Below, in pieces: positions 36,601 to 48,263 of a stretch of 64,000 nt of DNA. The stretch spans positions 4,960,001-5,024,000 of the forward strand of contig JAUTDP010000001.1 in assembly GCA_033439795.1 (NCBI GenBank). Reading direction: 5' to 3'. The position numbers and the translations under genes are program-made. Numbering within the stretch: position 1 is the first letter of the stretch; each line of letters begins with the position of its first letter. Under the pieces are notes generated by a model that had not been told where the DNA came from, ran no database searches, and saw only the letters and a program-made list of their open reading frames with translations. The stretch comes from Sordaria brevicollis (lineage: Eukaryota; Ascomycota; Sordariomycetes; Sordariales; Sordariaceae).

Positions 36601-37360
36601 GGCAGAGGCTGTGGTAAGTAATTCAGGTACTCAAGAATTGTGGGTGGCCCTCCCAAACCCTTCCTTGCCCTGCCCTAATACGTCATTGAGGATTTTGCCG
36701 AAGGGCTGTTGCCTCATATGCAGAGAGGCTTCCGGAGTCGTTCCTGCATCCTTGAAGCTTGCGTTGAGGCAATCGCGATGATGTCGCTCAGTAAAATGTG
36801 GAAGGAATGGGAAGAAAGTTGCTCGACTGGACGGGACACTTGACGCTGATCGCTCCTGGCTTTCTTGCGTAACACACTGCTCGCGTCATTCTGCATCGTC
36901 TCTCAATCTTACAACTGGGTCGGCCACCAACAAAACCTCGATTCGACGAGAGAGAGGCCATTCATACTAAAACAAGTAGCTATTCGCATGACCTGTTATT
37001 CTTTTTGCTAGGTATGGCTCCGCGTAACGCCCATCATGAAGTCAATTCTGGCACAAATGGATGGTTGCTGCCCTGGTGATGGACGGGAGTGATTAGGGGT
37101 GATAATGCACCTACCCGTCTGCACGCACTGCCCTCGAAGACCGTGGGCGCTTTCCCAGGGTGGGGAAACTCATCTGTTGCCGGTCAAATTTCTCCTTCCG
37201 TTTCTGTTTCTGCTCTCTTGCTTTTGTCTTTTTCTTTTTTTCTGCGGCGGGGCCAAAACCGTTGGTTGGCTGGCTGTCAACCCGAGTGCCGCTCTTCAGT
37301 CGTTAAGCATCACATGTACAGCCCGCTTGCTTTCTGGTTTGCCTCTATTCCTACCCAAAG

Positions 37361-37393
37361 CCACCATCACCACCACCACCACCACCACCACCC
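37361..37393 (+). repeat. (CAC)n microsatellite
   Basis: Eleven near-perfect CAC/CCA units with one interruption (CAT). Confidence 0.9.
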
Positions 37394-37411
37394 TATCACC
37401 ACTCAACGCTA

Positions 37412-38395
37412 ATGCTACCCGATGCCGGCGCCGGCTCCCGATCTTTCGGTGTCACTGCTCTCTCACGTCAGACAATGGGGTCGAGATCCCGAGTGGACCC
37501 ATACGAACCGGACAAGTTAACTGGCTCTCGCTTACCCTTCGAGGCCGAGCCGGTGCAAGTCGCAAATCGGGCTGTGAGAGCAGGCCATGCAAGCAGAGAG
37601 GTGTGTGTGTGTGTCTGTGTGTCTGTGTGTTTGTCGCCTTACTATATGCCAAGTGCCCTTCCTCCCGTCCCGTCTGTCCCGTGTAGGATCCCGCCTATAA
37701 GCAGCCGAAGACGAACAGGTGGCCAAAGATATCCAGTCTACGCATCTAGTATCTCGCTCCCGCACATCCCGCTATCCCTCGATCGGCAACTGGCTACAGT
37801 GGTGTGTTGCCGTGGAAGAGTACCTGCATCCTCATTGTTGGTCCTCGGCAGGTTGGGGTACCTCATTGGCACACTCAAGCGGATAGGTCAGGTTGCAACG
37901 AGTCCAAGAGCCTCACTCGGCTCCGCTAGCCCGTTATCCATCTTCTTGCCTTATCATGCTTGTCTCCTTGTACAATGTACAACGTCCTCATGGCCTTCTC
38001 TTGCACCCAGTCCACGAACCAATGCACAGATTCTTATGATTAAAATCGCTATGCTAGCTATTGCCGCGTCTCTAGGTGGCACCAAGAACCCAAAAGAAAG
38101 TTGGCAAGTGGTGACTCTCTTATCAACTAATGTATCCATTATGGACTGGCCATCGCTAAGGTTGGGACTGAAGATTAAACAATCCTCATCGTTGACAGCC
38201 CCGGGCCTCATTATAACTCCGCCTACCTGGTCCGCTAGGTACAGCGGGTGTGCACGAATTGTTGCTGGACCCCCTCCCTCCCTTTTCCATCTCGCGGATA
38301 AGGGTCCGGAAGCATGCCTAGGAGCTCCAATGATGTGTTGTCAAGCGACACTCACATTTTCTCATCGCATCTCTCTTCCCTCGCCATGCAACTAG
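37412..38395 (+). CDS. Unrecognised 327-codon ORF in intergenic DNA
   Basis: A long stop-free frame from an ATG at 37412. It crosses a TG microsatellite that yields alternating Cys-Val, and the rest shows no domain, signal peptide or conserved motif. The amino-acid makeup (high Ser, Pro, Arg, Leu, Cys) is like translated non-coding DNA. Listed because its length is unusual for this base composition; probably not a real gene. Confidence 0.12.
   Translation: MLPDAGAGSRSFGVTALSRQTMGSRSRVDPYEPDKLTGSRLPFEAEPVQVANRAVRAGHASREVCVCVCVSVCLSPYYMPSALPPVPSVPCRIPPISSRRRTGGQRYPVYASSISLPHIPLSLDRQLATVVCCRGRVPASSLLVLGRLGYLIGTLKRIGQVATSPRASLGSASPLSIFLPYHACLLVQCTTSSWPSLAPSPRTNAQILMIKIAMLAIAASLGGTKNPKESWQVVTLLSTNVSIMDWPSLRLGLKIKQSSSLTAPGLIITPPTWSARYSGCARIVAGPPPSLFHLADKGPEACLGAPMMCCQATLTFSHRISLPSPCN
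37601..37630 (+). repeat. (TG)n microsatellite with TCTG interruptions
   Basis: About fifteen GT dinucleotides interrupted twice by GTCT. Confidence 0.9.
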
Positions 38396-40330
38396 GCGAC
38401 ATACAGCACAGTATCCTCCTTGAAATCTTTTACCTTGCGCAGGGTAGGGTAGCCACAGAGGCTAGGGGGCGGAAAACCAACCGTTGTGCGAGTCTGGGGT
38501 AAGAAAAGTTACATCATCATGAGGAAGAAAAAGGTACTCGGGATACATCCATCAGCACGCTTATACTTGTGTGTGTGTCGTCTACCAAGAACACTGCACT
38601 GTGTTGTGTTTCACGGTGCGTGCCTCTTGTTTCTCAAATCCTCTTTTCTCGTGCTTTACGCGTTACAAAGGACAGGGCGGGTAGAAGTACCGAGGCAGGC
38701 GTAAATGGCTGACGAGGGTACAAACAACGGACCAAGATTGGATGGGATCTTGGATCTCGAAGAGGACGGAGGCCGGCATGAGGGAAAGGGTGAAATTGGT
38801 ATGTGGGACAGGCTGAATGCAATTTCATTTGTTGGCCAAAACAATCGTTACACTGCCTAGTTCCATACTTATCTCCTTTTGCTGAGATGTACACTTGTGA
38901 ATTTCTCTCCTTGGAGTTGTTCGATGTCCACCGTTGTCATTCCCTTTTCATCTCCATCTCATGCCAACTGGAACTTTCAAGGTGAGTGGGCATAACTGAC
39001 ATCTTTCAGGAAAAAACAGTGAGACGCTCGAGCTTCACTAGGTACCTACCTACATACTCAACGTCTTAACAACAGTAATCCATAAAGGGTAGGCACGGGC
39101 ACAACCACCAAAAATACACAGTCGGTAGAACACAGTACCAGCGGCAGCCAACCTTAAAAGCAGTGTACCCGTTGATCACAACACACGCATCCCCAGAAGT
39201 GGTGGTGTACGGTACGGACAGCACATAAGCCGACTTCGCAAGGGAACAACAACTGCATGCCTACCTGACCTGACTTGGCCCTAAACTGGGCTGATCTAAC
39301 GGGCAAGAAAAAGGAAAGGGCAGGGTCGGGTTGTTGCTGTCCTGTTCAACTCTGAGGCTGATGAACAAGCCCTCCCTTATGAAATGACAAAAGGCAGAAG
39401 CTTACTCTACCTCGGTAGGTAAGCAACTCGCAGCATGACTGAAGCCCAGAATTTCCTTAGGGACACTCTCATATAACAATCGGGTACATGATACCTCTCC
39501 TACAATTAGCCCCTGCTCAATCACTTCTCACATTCCTACTTCTCTACGAACGGTGTATATACCAAACAACCCTCACTGTACCGAACGATGCGTTGTCCGT
39601 TCAATAAGTACCCCTAGACCTTGGCTTTTCAAGCCTCTGTTCTGATCCCTGAAGTTGGTCTCCCGAACGGCCGCCTTTATTCCCCTATGCCTAGTTTTCC
39701 ACCACTGCTATTGCCATCCAAATTCGACCAGAAGAGATATAGAAGATACATTAACAGCCCAAAATCATCATTTTTACCCTAACGCGGATCCTTCAAGTTC
39801 GAGTGTCACACACAACACCTGTTGGCCACTGACATGGAAGTCAAATCTCGAACCCTGACGGTTGTGAGAAGTGTAACAGAATTAACAGTAATATGATTAT
39901 ACGCTGCTTGAGTGGACTGAAGTTTCTGCATTGAAAATAAACCCAAACCAAGCCACCCACACCGCCAGCCCTTCACCATTCGGAACAAGCCAGCACAGCC
40001 GATTTACCTTCGCTTTTAACACGGGCCGAGTAACGTTTACGGATCCCGCATTCTGTTGTTGTGAAAGGTTGGAAATACGCATAAAAGTCTATGTGGTTCC
40101 ATCATTATCTTATCCCTTCGTTCGTACCAGACCTGGGGCTTGTCGTCCAGTTCTCTGGCTTAGCAGTCATCGATCACTCGGTCTTTCCGGCGTCAAGAAC
40201 CCAGAAATTGTAATCTTGCATTCCATCGTGGTCCACCCAAGCGTCCGTGGTCCCTTGTTTTTGATCCCATGCGCTGTCTCCGGGTCCATGTCCCGATCGC
40301 GGGTTAACGAGGGCAAGGCTGGCTTGACTA

Positions 40331-40350
40331 GACTTGACTTGACTTGACTT
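40331..40350 (+). repeat. (GACTT)4 tandem repeat
   Basis: Four exact copies of GACTT, preceded by a degenerate copy. Confidence 0.9.
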
Positions 40351-41741
40351 GATCGTAAAGATCGGAAACGTCTTCCATGTCAACAAATCGATCCCTTTTC
40401 TTGATTACATCACCTTGATCATTCCCGCTCCCATTATGTCCTATCGCTCTTGCCATGGGCACCGATGACTTATTTCTTGTTGTAGAGAAATTCAGTCTTT
40501 AGTTGTCATACAAAAGGCTTAAGAACTAAACACTCATGTAGTGTACACTACCCTACCCTTTCGCCGTATCATACCATGCCCCATATGTTCGAAAAGCCAT
40601 GCTTCACATTGCGCCTCGAACGCCTTACAAGCAAGCCTCGTCATGACCGCCGTGACCCGCTACCGTATCGTGTTTGTGTTTGTTTCGTTTGCTTCTTCCA
40701 AGCTGCGCCCACAACAAAAAATATCTATGCCGCACACCATCTGATCGCTGATCGTGCGTTTCGGCATGGCATGGTATTTACATGGTCTGCTTGTTGTGGA
40801 TCGTGTTCCGTGATGTGATGGATGTAGTACAACGCAGAAAAACAATACCTTATATCGAATCCATACTGGCAAAAACGCACCATCAAGAATTTTCGAGACT
40901 TCAATATTCGATGTAGAAAAAGTCAGGACATCTTACCACCTTTCTCTCTGGACCCTGATGTGTCCAACCAGAGCCATAAGCTCCGCCAAGACAATTGCTG
41001 CGCAAGGAACAAACGGGCAAAGCGAAGACGCCATGTTAGGAATCCATAAACTCTCAAAGTCTCGTACATGGATGTTTGCTTTACCAGAATAGCGGAACAG
41101 ATCAAATGTAGATGCGTGTATGCAGATAGTTGATGAAACGAGCAAGAGAAAAAAAAAAAGCCGCTCTTGGAAGCCTTGTTAGCTTCTCCAGCGCCTCTCT
41201 CTCTTTTTCTCTCGCCATTCATTCAACCTTAAATTTGCGTGAAATAAAACGTCGAAGTCTCCTCCTATACACCGGTTCTGGAAAACAGCGGTGGGAAAAA
41301 AGGTGGGGGTATAAAATGTATATACAGCTTTTTTCAAGATGTAGAATAAATCGAATGGCTTTTTGCGCGTTGGGAAATCATGAAGAACAAAAACACCGCA
41401 GATCCCTTCATATGCCCGGACCTTTGCCTTTCTTTGTGCTGCGCCTAGAACCGCAACCAGAAACCCCAAGACCAAAACCTTCCCCAAAAAAGAACCAGAA
41501 CCTCGGGTATAAAAGACAAACGTAGAAACCAGGATAAAGATGGCTTGCTAAAACAAATTGGAAGATAATCATGCTCGGATGCGTCTGTCTGTTGTCTGCG
41601 CGCTGCAAAGACGGGGCTGCAACTCGAGAGATGTAACCAGGCACACTTGGTGCCGCTGACTGCAATCGAATTCTTCAGGACTGGGTTCAAAAGCCTGCGA
41701 TGCTTGTATATATATATTATTTGTTCTGCCGGATAATGAAT

Positions 41742-43176
41742 CTAGTTTCGATCGTCGGTGGGTTTAGGTCGAATGGATCGCTGTTCCAACTGTCTCTTGC
41801 GTTCAAGCTTGGCGTAGTGCAAACCGCAGGCGTTGCAAAGAGTTCTCGCGCCGTCTGGGCCGCGCCTCCATTCGGGAGTATCGATCCTGTTGCAGCTATG
41901 GCATCTTCCAGGAGGAGCCGCACGCTGTATCACAGAAAATTGTGTAAGCTTCAGGCTCGTTTCCATCTCTTTGCACCGGGCTCCAAAGTTGGGACAAAAC
42001 AACTTACGCCACGCCTTTTCTTGACTTCGTTAAAGGACGAATGCTTGCCCATGCCGTCACCGTACATGGAGACATCGTCGTCTTCCGCTCCGGACTTGCG
42101 TCCACCATTTTCTCGAGATCGTTCGGAATTGATCTGGGCGATGAGGTGGCGGAGGTTCTTTAGGTTTTCAACCGCGACGACTGCACTGTCGATAACAACG
42201 GTGATTTCGCTTTCGGTTGGTAGCCTTGACGGAAGCGGCTGTCCTTGCTGTTCCCGTGCCGCAGCGCCGTAGCCTTCAGCGAAATGATAAACGGTGCGCC
42301 CAGCGTGCGCTATCTGCTTATTCTTCATTATTAGACGTGGAAAAGTGAAGGGACCAATAACAGTTCTACACTTACCATGTACATCATCTCCCCATAGGAC
42401 GACCAGTCCGGCAAAGACCTTTCCGAGGCAGACTTGTACTCTGTAGTTCTAGTATGGCCATGCCCATATTCTTGCTCCTCGGGGTACATAGGTGGCCGGT
42501 GCTGCGAGTCATATGGTGAGGGCAGTCCAGGTCCACTATGCCTAGGGGAAACAGGGTAAGCTGACAGGGGCAGTTGGCCAGGAGGAAGACGACCCGTTTG
42601 CGAGTAATGGGGTCCCGTCGGGTGTGCTGGAGGATGGTGGGGATATCCGGCACTCAATGGGGATGCCTCAGGATGCCTTTGGTCAACCTCCATCTGTTCA
42701 AGCTTCACTGGTGGTGAGGGATGTTGCTGATGATGGCTTGGAAAGGTATTCAGCGGAGGAGGCGGAGGCGGCCTGCTAGACAATGGGGGTCTAGCGGGGT
42801 CGGAGAAGGCGGGCAGAGGATCGGGGCGGGGGAAGCCCGAGCTAGGATGCAGTGCCCTCGGTGAAGGATGCTTGTCGACATCGTAACTTCGGGGCGGGCC
42901 AGCTGGTGCAAAAGGCGAAGGAAGGCTCTGGGTTGGCGGCAACGAGGTCGGAGCATGTGGAGGGTACGAGGTCGGCTTGGTACCCGAGATGACTTCTGAA
43001 ATCGAAGGCAACGACTGTCGGTGAGGGTTCTCCGACTCGTCAGACGTCCGCCGGGAATCGACTGGAGAAATCATGCCGGGAATGGTTGCGGAGGATGAAG
43101 GGTGGTAGCCGCCGCCGTGGGAGAATGAGTGGGAGTGGTATTGGGAGCTTGGGTTGATTAAAGTTGCCGTCGCCAT
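41742..43176 (-). CDS. sub-1: GATA-type transcription factor SUB-1 (NsdD / PRO44 orthologue)
   Basis: Nuclear regulator. In Neurospora SUB-1 is needed for normal protoperithecium placement and for part of the light response; the Aspergillus orthologue NsdD promotes sexual and represses asexual development, and Sordaria PRO44 is needed for fruiting bodies. Three exons: 43176-42376, 42313-42008 and 41924-41742, all phase 0, giving 429 aa. The first 267 residues are Pro/Ser/His-rich and probably disordered. Exon 2 encodes the helical family region ([24 protein letters not shown]). Exon 3 encodes a type IVb GATA finger, C-x2-C-x18-C-x2-C at C377, C380, C399 and C402, with the NsdD-like core [15 protein letters not shown], and a short basic tail. 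All zinc ligands are intact. Large gene-free flanks suggest complex regulation. Confidence 0.94.
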
Positions 43177-43270
43177 GGCTGTGCCTTCTCTGCTGCTTCT
43201 GCTGTTGTTGTATGGTCGTGCTGGATCAAAGTGTTCACGAGTGGTGGTGGTGGTGGCAGATGGGATCCCG

Positions 43271-43360
43271 CTAACAGAAAGACAAAGTGTTAGCCCAGTT
43301 GTTCAATCAGGAGCAAGATAGAAGGGCGAAGGGGATTAGCATAAAAGGAGAGACACGCAC
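43271..43360 (-). other. Candidate 5' UTR intron of sub-1
   Basis: Reading the minus strand, donor GTGCGT at 43360-43355, branch GGCTAACAC and acceptor CTGTTAG ending at 43271 define a 90-nt intron about 95 bases before the start codon. Signals match those of coding introns in this window. Confidence 0.6.
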
Positions 43361-43640
43361 CTTTGCCTAGCAGCAGAATCGCCCGCTTCCATAGCGGGTC
43401 TTAATAGAATGAATGGCGTCGATAACCCAAGTAAAGTACCCCTAGCTCAAACTAGCATCTGACTCGGAAGAGGCCAGGATAGACGGGATGGCAAGAGACG
43501 CAACAACTCTATCGTGCGGACGCAAAGGGCGGGACGGACCGGAGAGACAGTCCGTTGGTAGCGCTTTTGCGGGTATACAATTTTTAAGGGCACAGTACCT
43601 GGTATAGATAGACTTGAATATCTATGGCGTCCAGTGCGGC

Positions 43641-43667
43641 GTTGGTTGGTTGGTTGGTTGGTTGGTA
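43641..43667 (+). repeat. (GTTG)n tandem repeat
   Basis: Six to seven copies of GTTG/GGTT, about 0.47 kb upstream of the sub-1 start codon, likely inside or near its leader or promoter. Confidence 0.9.
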
Positions 43668-44390
43668 GTATGAATTATGTCAAGGTTGGTGGAAGACGGA
43701 GTTGTTGAGAAAGGACAAGGAGCTTTGCTGCTGAATGGATCGGTGGAGGTGGTGAGATTGCGTGGTGGTGGCTGCCAGAACAGAAAGTGCACAGGCCGAA
43801 TCGCAGCGGTGGTGGTGGGTATTCAAGTCTGGGCTCTTCAGGCTGGGAGATCTGAGATCTGAGTGGGATCGAGATGGAGTTGGGTGACGAGTGGATAAGA
43901 GAGGCCACGCCTTCGGTCCGGTCAGGTAACAAGTCTCTTTGTTCTGCTTCCGTCTCTTTTTTTTCTCCAACACAACGTGGTGTATCTGCGGGAGGCGATG
44001 CAAAGTCTGAAGATCCACTGCCCGTCTGTGCTTTTTCGCAGCCTGTCGAAGTTCAGATGGAAGATGTAATTGAAGAATTGGAGACTGCAATGTCCGCTCT
44101 TCAAGGTTATGCGACCAGCTGCTTAAAGTGGCAGGATGGTGAGTGGAATGTTGAGATTTGCAGAGTGACTGAGCTGAGGTTGGTCCAGATGGGATGGGAC
44201 AAGATGAGGGAGAGGAGGGGTGACCGATGGGGGAGGATTCGGGTTTTTGTCAGTATTTCCGGGCCAGAAGTGACAGCCTGAGTCGTCAGATGTTGGAACC
44301 CAAGGGGACGGATGGACATGCAGGTAAGGTGGTGGCGAGCGAACGGAGATGTTCTTGTCTTTTTGTGATTTTTTAAGATGGTAGCCGCAT

Positions 44391-44480
44391 GGGGGGAGGC
44401 CGGGAAGGGGGGTCCAGGGGAATGGGGGATGGGCTGCCAACGGGGGACTGGGGGGGGGGGGGGATGGGGGATGGGGGAAG
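44391..44480 (+). repeat. G-rich tract with a 14-G run
   Basis: Multiple runs of four or more G, including 14 consecutive G at 44450-44463, separated by short spacers. Such DNA can form G-quadruplexes on the plus strand. Confidence 0.85.
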
Positions 44481-46183
44481 ACACTTGGGACTTGGGACTT
44501 GGGAGGAGCGATGGGACAGAGGGGGTCCATTATGGTAGCCAGGTGGAGTAGCAGGAAGGGGAAGGCGGGCACCAGCAGCGTCCAGCAGGGTTTGTCCAAA
44601 GGGAAACACCAATCCTGTGCACCACAGGCCCGGGTGCAAAGTGCAGTGGATTCAGGTGGCCCTACGCAACTCGACGCTACATACTCGCTGTGGATGCGCA
44701 TGCACTGGACGGGGCACACTGGAGATGCACTGGCTGGATGCAACTTGCGTCGGTGGATGCAGCACTCGACTCGCTCGCTGCTGGGTCTGGGTTTTTCGGT
44801 GTCTGTCTTCCAGCTGTCCTGCAGTGGATGACCTATGCCGGTGGATGCCAGGTGCCAGATGCCCTGCTGAGGTGTTGCTGAAAGCGAGTCGAGGACTGGA
44901 CACGCTCCCGTCCGTCGATGCTCGATGCCGGTGGAAATCAGGCACAGTTCCTGGCCACACACAGCTGGGCGGGCCTGGCAACGTGAGCGTTGAGAGGTCC
45001 ATTCAGCAGTTGAGCTTCCCCTGCCACTTCCACTTCAGCTGTGGGCTTGAATTGCTGGGACCGGCTCCCTGTACCTTTTGACTGTACACCTATTCCACGG
45101 AAATGGATCAGGAATCTGGGAGCAGATCCTGGAAAAAGGATTCAAGCCAAAAGACCACACAACCCTGCCGCTGTTGTTTCCGCTATCAAAGACCGCTGGA
45201 CCCTTTGTCTCTCTACTTGGCCTGTTTGGGTCAAGTGCACGAGGTACAGGCGCGAAAGGCGGTACCAAGCGAAACGAGTATGTAGTTTACCTACGTACCA
45301 GGTTTAACCGTCTCTCTTTCTGGGTGAGGGCTGGTCTGTGTTGTGCCGTGTCTAAGTAGTCTGTAAGAATTTAGCGAGGGTAGAGTGAGAGACAAGACAC
45401 CAGACAAAGGGAACCAAAATCGAGACCCAAGGAAGGCGTGCACTAGGCTTGTGCCGTCCGTCTTCAATGTCGCAGATCGAGCGAATGAACGTGAAACCGT
45501 CCCTCTCTAGCCTTCCTCCTCTTCTTTGGTGGGGAGATTTTGGATGGCTACTAGCGTTAGAATTCCAACTTGATGGGCGATGGCTGAAATGGCCGATGAG
45601 TGACGGAGCGATGGCCGAAGCTGACGAAGAACGTTGGAGTTTTTCACCTTGTTGACGTTTATACCCACTCGCTTTCTTGTGATGACGTTCAAACCTTTCT
45701 GTACCCCCTTTGCCTCACCTTGTTCCCAAGTGGGTGTACTTGACAGCTGGAATGACCAATGTTTCCGAGTGGCCGAGTGCAGCCCTGTGGGCACTGCTAT
45801 GTTGTCAAGCTTCTTCTGCGCAAACTCTCAAACAGGGCAGTATGTATCCTTTCGATAGCCGGCCAGAGAATTGTTCACGAAAGCCTCCACGAACTACACT
45901 CTGCTGCTGGTTGATGTCTGTGCTTCTTTGGGAATGACGCGTCGCAATAAATGAAGTGGACGGTTACAAAAAGTCGGCAAACGGGCAGACAAGCGAAGGG
46001 ACATCCCAATTTGTTCTTGATGCCAACTGGTGACACCACGAAAGGGACAGCGAAATGGAGAACCCACGAGAGGGAAAGGGGTGTGTAAAAAAGCGATCAA
46101 GCACTTTTGAGTGAAAAGGGGATTTCTCGTCCAACAAGCGGACGAGGACCGGATCTTGTAATGATCACCACCTCATGAACAAC

Positions 46184-46202
46184 AGCCAGCCAGCCAGCCA
46201 GC
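46184..46202 (+). repeat. (CCAG)n tandem repeat
   Basis: About five copies of AGCC/CCAG. Confidence 0.85.
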
Positions 46203-46562
46203 GCCAAACTTTGAAGCTGTGGAGGGATCACAAACTCACAAGCACAAGGGCAGCTGGGCAGCTGCAGCAACGGCAAGGCAAGAAACTGTGGTTGTGCGGC
46301 CTCTGTGCTGTGAGAGAGTGTGTTCGGAATGACACACGAGTCGGAGAAAAAAAAAGGGATTTTGCGACAGGGCGGGCGGAAAGCGGCCAAGCACAATCCT
46401 TCATGCTCCAATACCTCCAGCCCATTGTTGTAGAGTGTATCTTACAGACAGATTCCGCGACCTGACCTGAGCAACGGCAACGAGGGGATACAAAAACTCC
46501 CGTCTGGTGCACTTCCAATTCCATCGGCCTGGGGGGAAGGGGAAGGCATGGTGCATACAATT

Positions 46563-46582
46563 CGATCCGATACGATCCGATA
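46563..46582 (+). promoter_or_regulatory. Duplicated CGATCCGATA element, candidate light-response element
   Basis: Two exact head-to-tail copies of CGATCCGATA. The sequence contains GATCC followed after four bases by CGATC, which fits the published Neurospora White Collar LRE form GATNC...CGATN with the same N. It is 3.4 kb upstream of the sub-1 start codon, and sub-1 is known as an early light-induced gene. Binding is inferred. Confidence 0.4.
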
Positions 46583-48245
46583 CAACCTCATCGACTTTCG
46601 TTCCCGGTCTTGTCTGTTGCTTGGTTCGTGTCTCATACAGTACTTTGTGAGTATCCTATAATCCCCCAAGTTGTACTTGCATTATAGTTATCGATACTGC
46701 TGGTGGCCATCCATCCTTCTTTTGCCTGGAGATGTTTGTGGCTTGTCTCAGGCATGTTCATGCTTGAAATGAAGAATTGTGATGCCTCGTCTTCTCAACT
46801 CACGGATATGGAGTCGCTGAAAAGTTGTAAAGGGAAGCCCCAAATCGACGACATTCCCTACTTTGGTTCGCATGACAACACTGGATGCCATTCAATAGAA
46901 CGGTGTCGCAGTTGATGGACCTTTCGACTTCCCCCTTGCCCACGACCCTTCCTGGGGGGGTGGAATGAACTGGCGAGACTTGATTGATACCTACGACGTC
47001 AGTGGTGCTTCTCGGCCGGTCTCAACCAAGGTGCGATCCCGCCAGCCCGCGCACCCGTGATGAAATGTGCGAGATGAGATTGGGGCTTGGCATTCTCTTT
47101 CTCTGGCAAAGGTAAGGAAAAAGGATGTGAACTGCAAAGTGGATTAGAATGGAAATACCGACGAGAATTGGAAGAACAGGTGGAGGGTTTGCCGAAGAAG
47201 CGGCGTCACCGTCATCTTGGAAAAGCGACGATCATCCAGGGAAGAAAAAAGCGCAAGATATCCAATAACGCCCAGCCCAGATTTGATGATGAGATGGATG
47301 GATGGTTTTTTGGTGTGAGATTGGAGATTGCCCAGATTGCAGTGGGGGAAGCTTGTCCTTGGAGCGCGAACTGAAATTCCCAAAGGTCTCAAGGGGGGTC
47401 GGAAGATCTCACTTCAATGAGCCGTCACGATTTTGGAGCCCGGCTATCGCTAGGAACTACACTTGTACGGTACGCGGGTGCTGGGACCTGGTGCCGCGCT
47501 TGGGATTTGCTGGGATGTATCGACAAGTGTTAAGGGCGACGGAGCAGGCTGCGATCCTGGTAAATGCGGTGAGTGAGGTGAGAACCGTGAGATGAGCTTG
47601 CCGTTGCAGTACAGTATCTCTGTAGCGGCTTTTGCTCATGGCATGCACTGTACACGTGTACACGCCTTCTGCTGTGCTCGTACCGTACGAATGCGCTGCA
47701 GGGCTTCATGTGCCTTAAGCCTTGCCCCGGCTTGAAAGTTACGAGAAAGAGTTCAGGAACAGCTCACGTTGCGAGTATTATTACCGGTACGGTACTGTAT
47801 CGTAAGAGAAAGCATCTTATGCCCCTTCAGCCTCGTAGCTTTCATATTGCCGCATCCCGCATTCGCTTGTGTACGTGTGAGCATTCTCTGGAACTGTCTG
47901 GGGACAATGAGCAGTTCCAGTCTGCACTGGCAGCAAAAGACACCTGCCGCGGTGGTCTCAAGCCTGACATTGTGGATGGCTTCGCCGGTCTCAATTGCGT
48001 GCCGTGGATGGGTTGGAAACCTGACTGCGTGAGATACTTTCTTGTTCTTACTGTGCATCATGCAGATGCTGTGCAGGAACGCGATGCGAATTTGCAAATG
48101 GCAGCCCTTGTTAGAATTTGTGATAATCTGCCAACTGTACCCCTGGATGTTTGGGTCAGAACGGTGGCATGCGAAGCGCGGTGGCAATTGGCCGTAGGGG
48201 AAAGACAGGCTCCAGCAAGAAGGAGGCCGTTGCCAACAACTGCTC

Positions 48246-48263
48246 TTTTTTTTTTTTTTTTTT
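48246..48263 (+). repeat. Run of 18 T
   Basis: Homopolymer T18 on the plus strand; a possible nucleosome-depleting tract. Confidence 0.9.

Larger units (their letters stand above)
33670..41741. other. 8-kb region without a recognised gene, downstream of sub-1
   Basis: No gene with recognisable homology in either strand. It contains a (CAC)n array at 37361-37393, a (TG)n array at 37601-37630, a (GACTT)4 array at 40331-40350 and a 327-codon ORF at 37412-38395. GC content stays near that of other intergenic DNA, without RIP. Non-coding transcripts are possible but cannot be seen from sequence alone. Confidence 0.5.

Noticed and set aside
37099..37686. 195-codon ORF with a hydrophobic start resembling a secreted protein
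   Set aside because: Its Thr run and Cys-Val run come from CAC and TG microsatellites; no conserved feature.
44123..44962. 279-codon minus-strand ORF
   Set aside because: Runs through the G-rich tract and degenerate minisatellite; the peptide is Pro/Ser/Cys-rich with no domain and no codon structure like the neighbouring genes.
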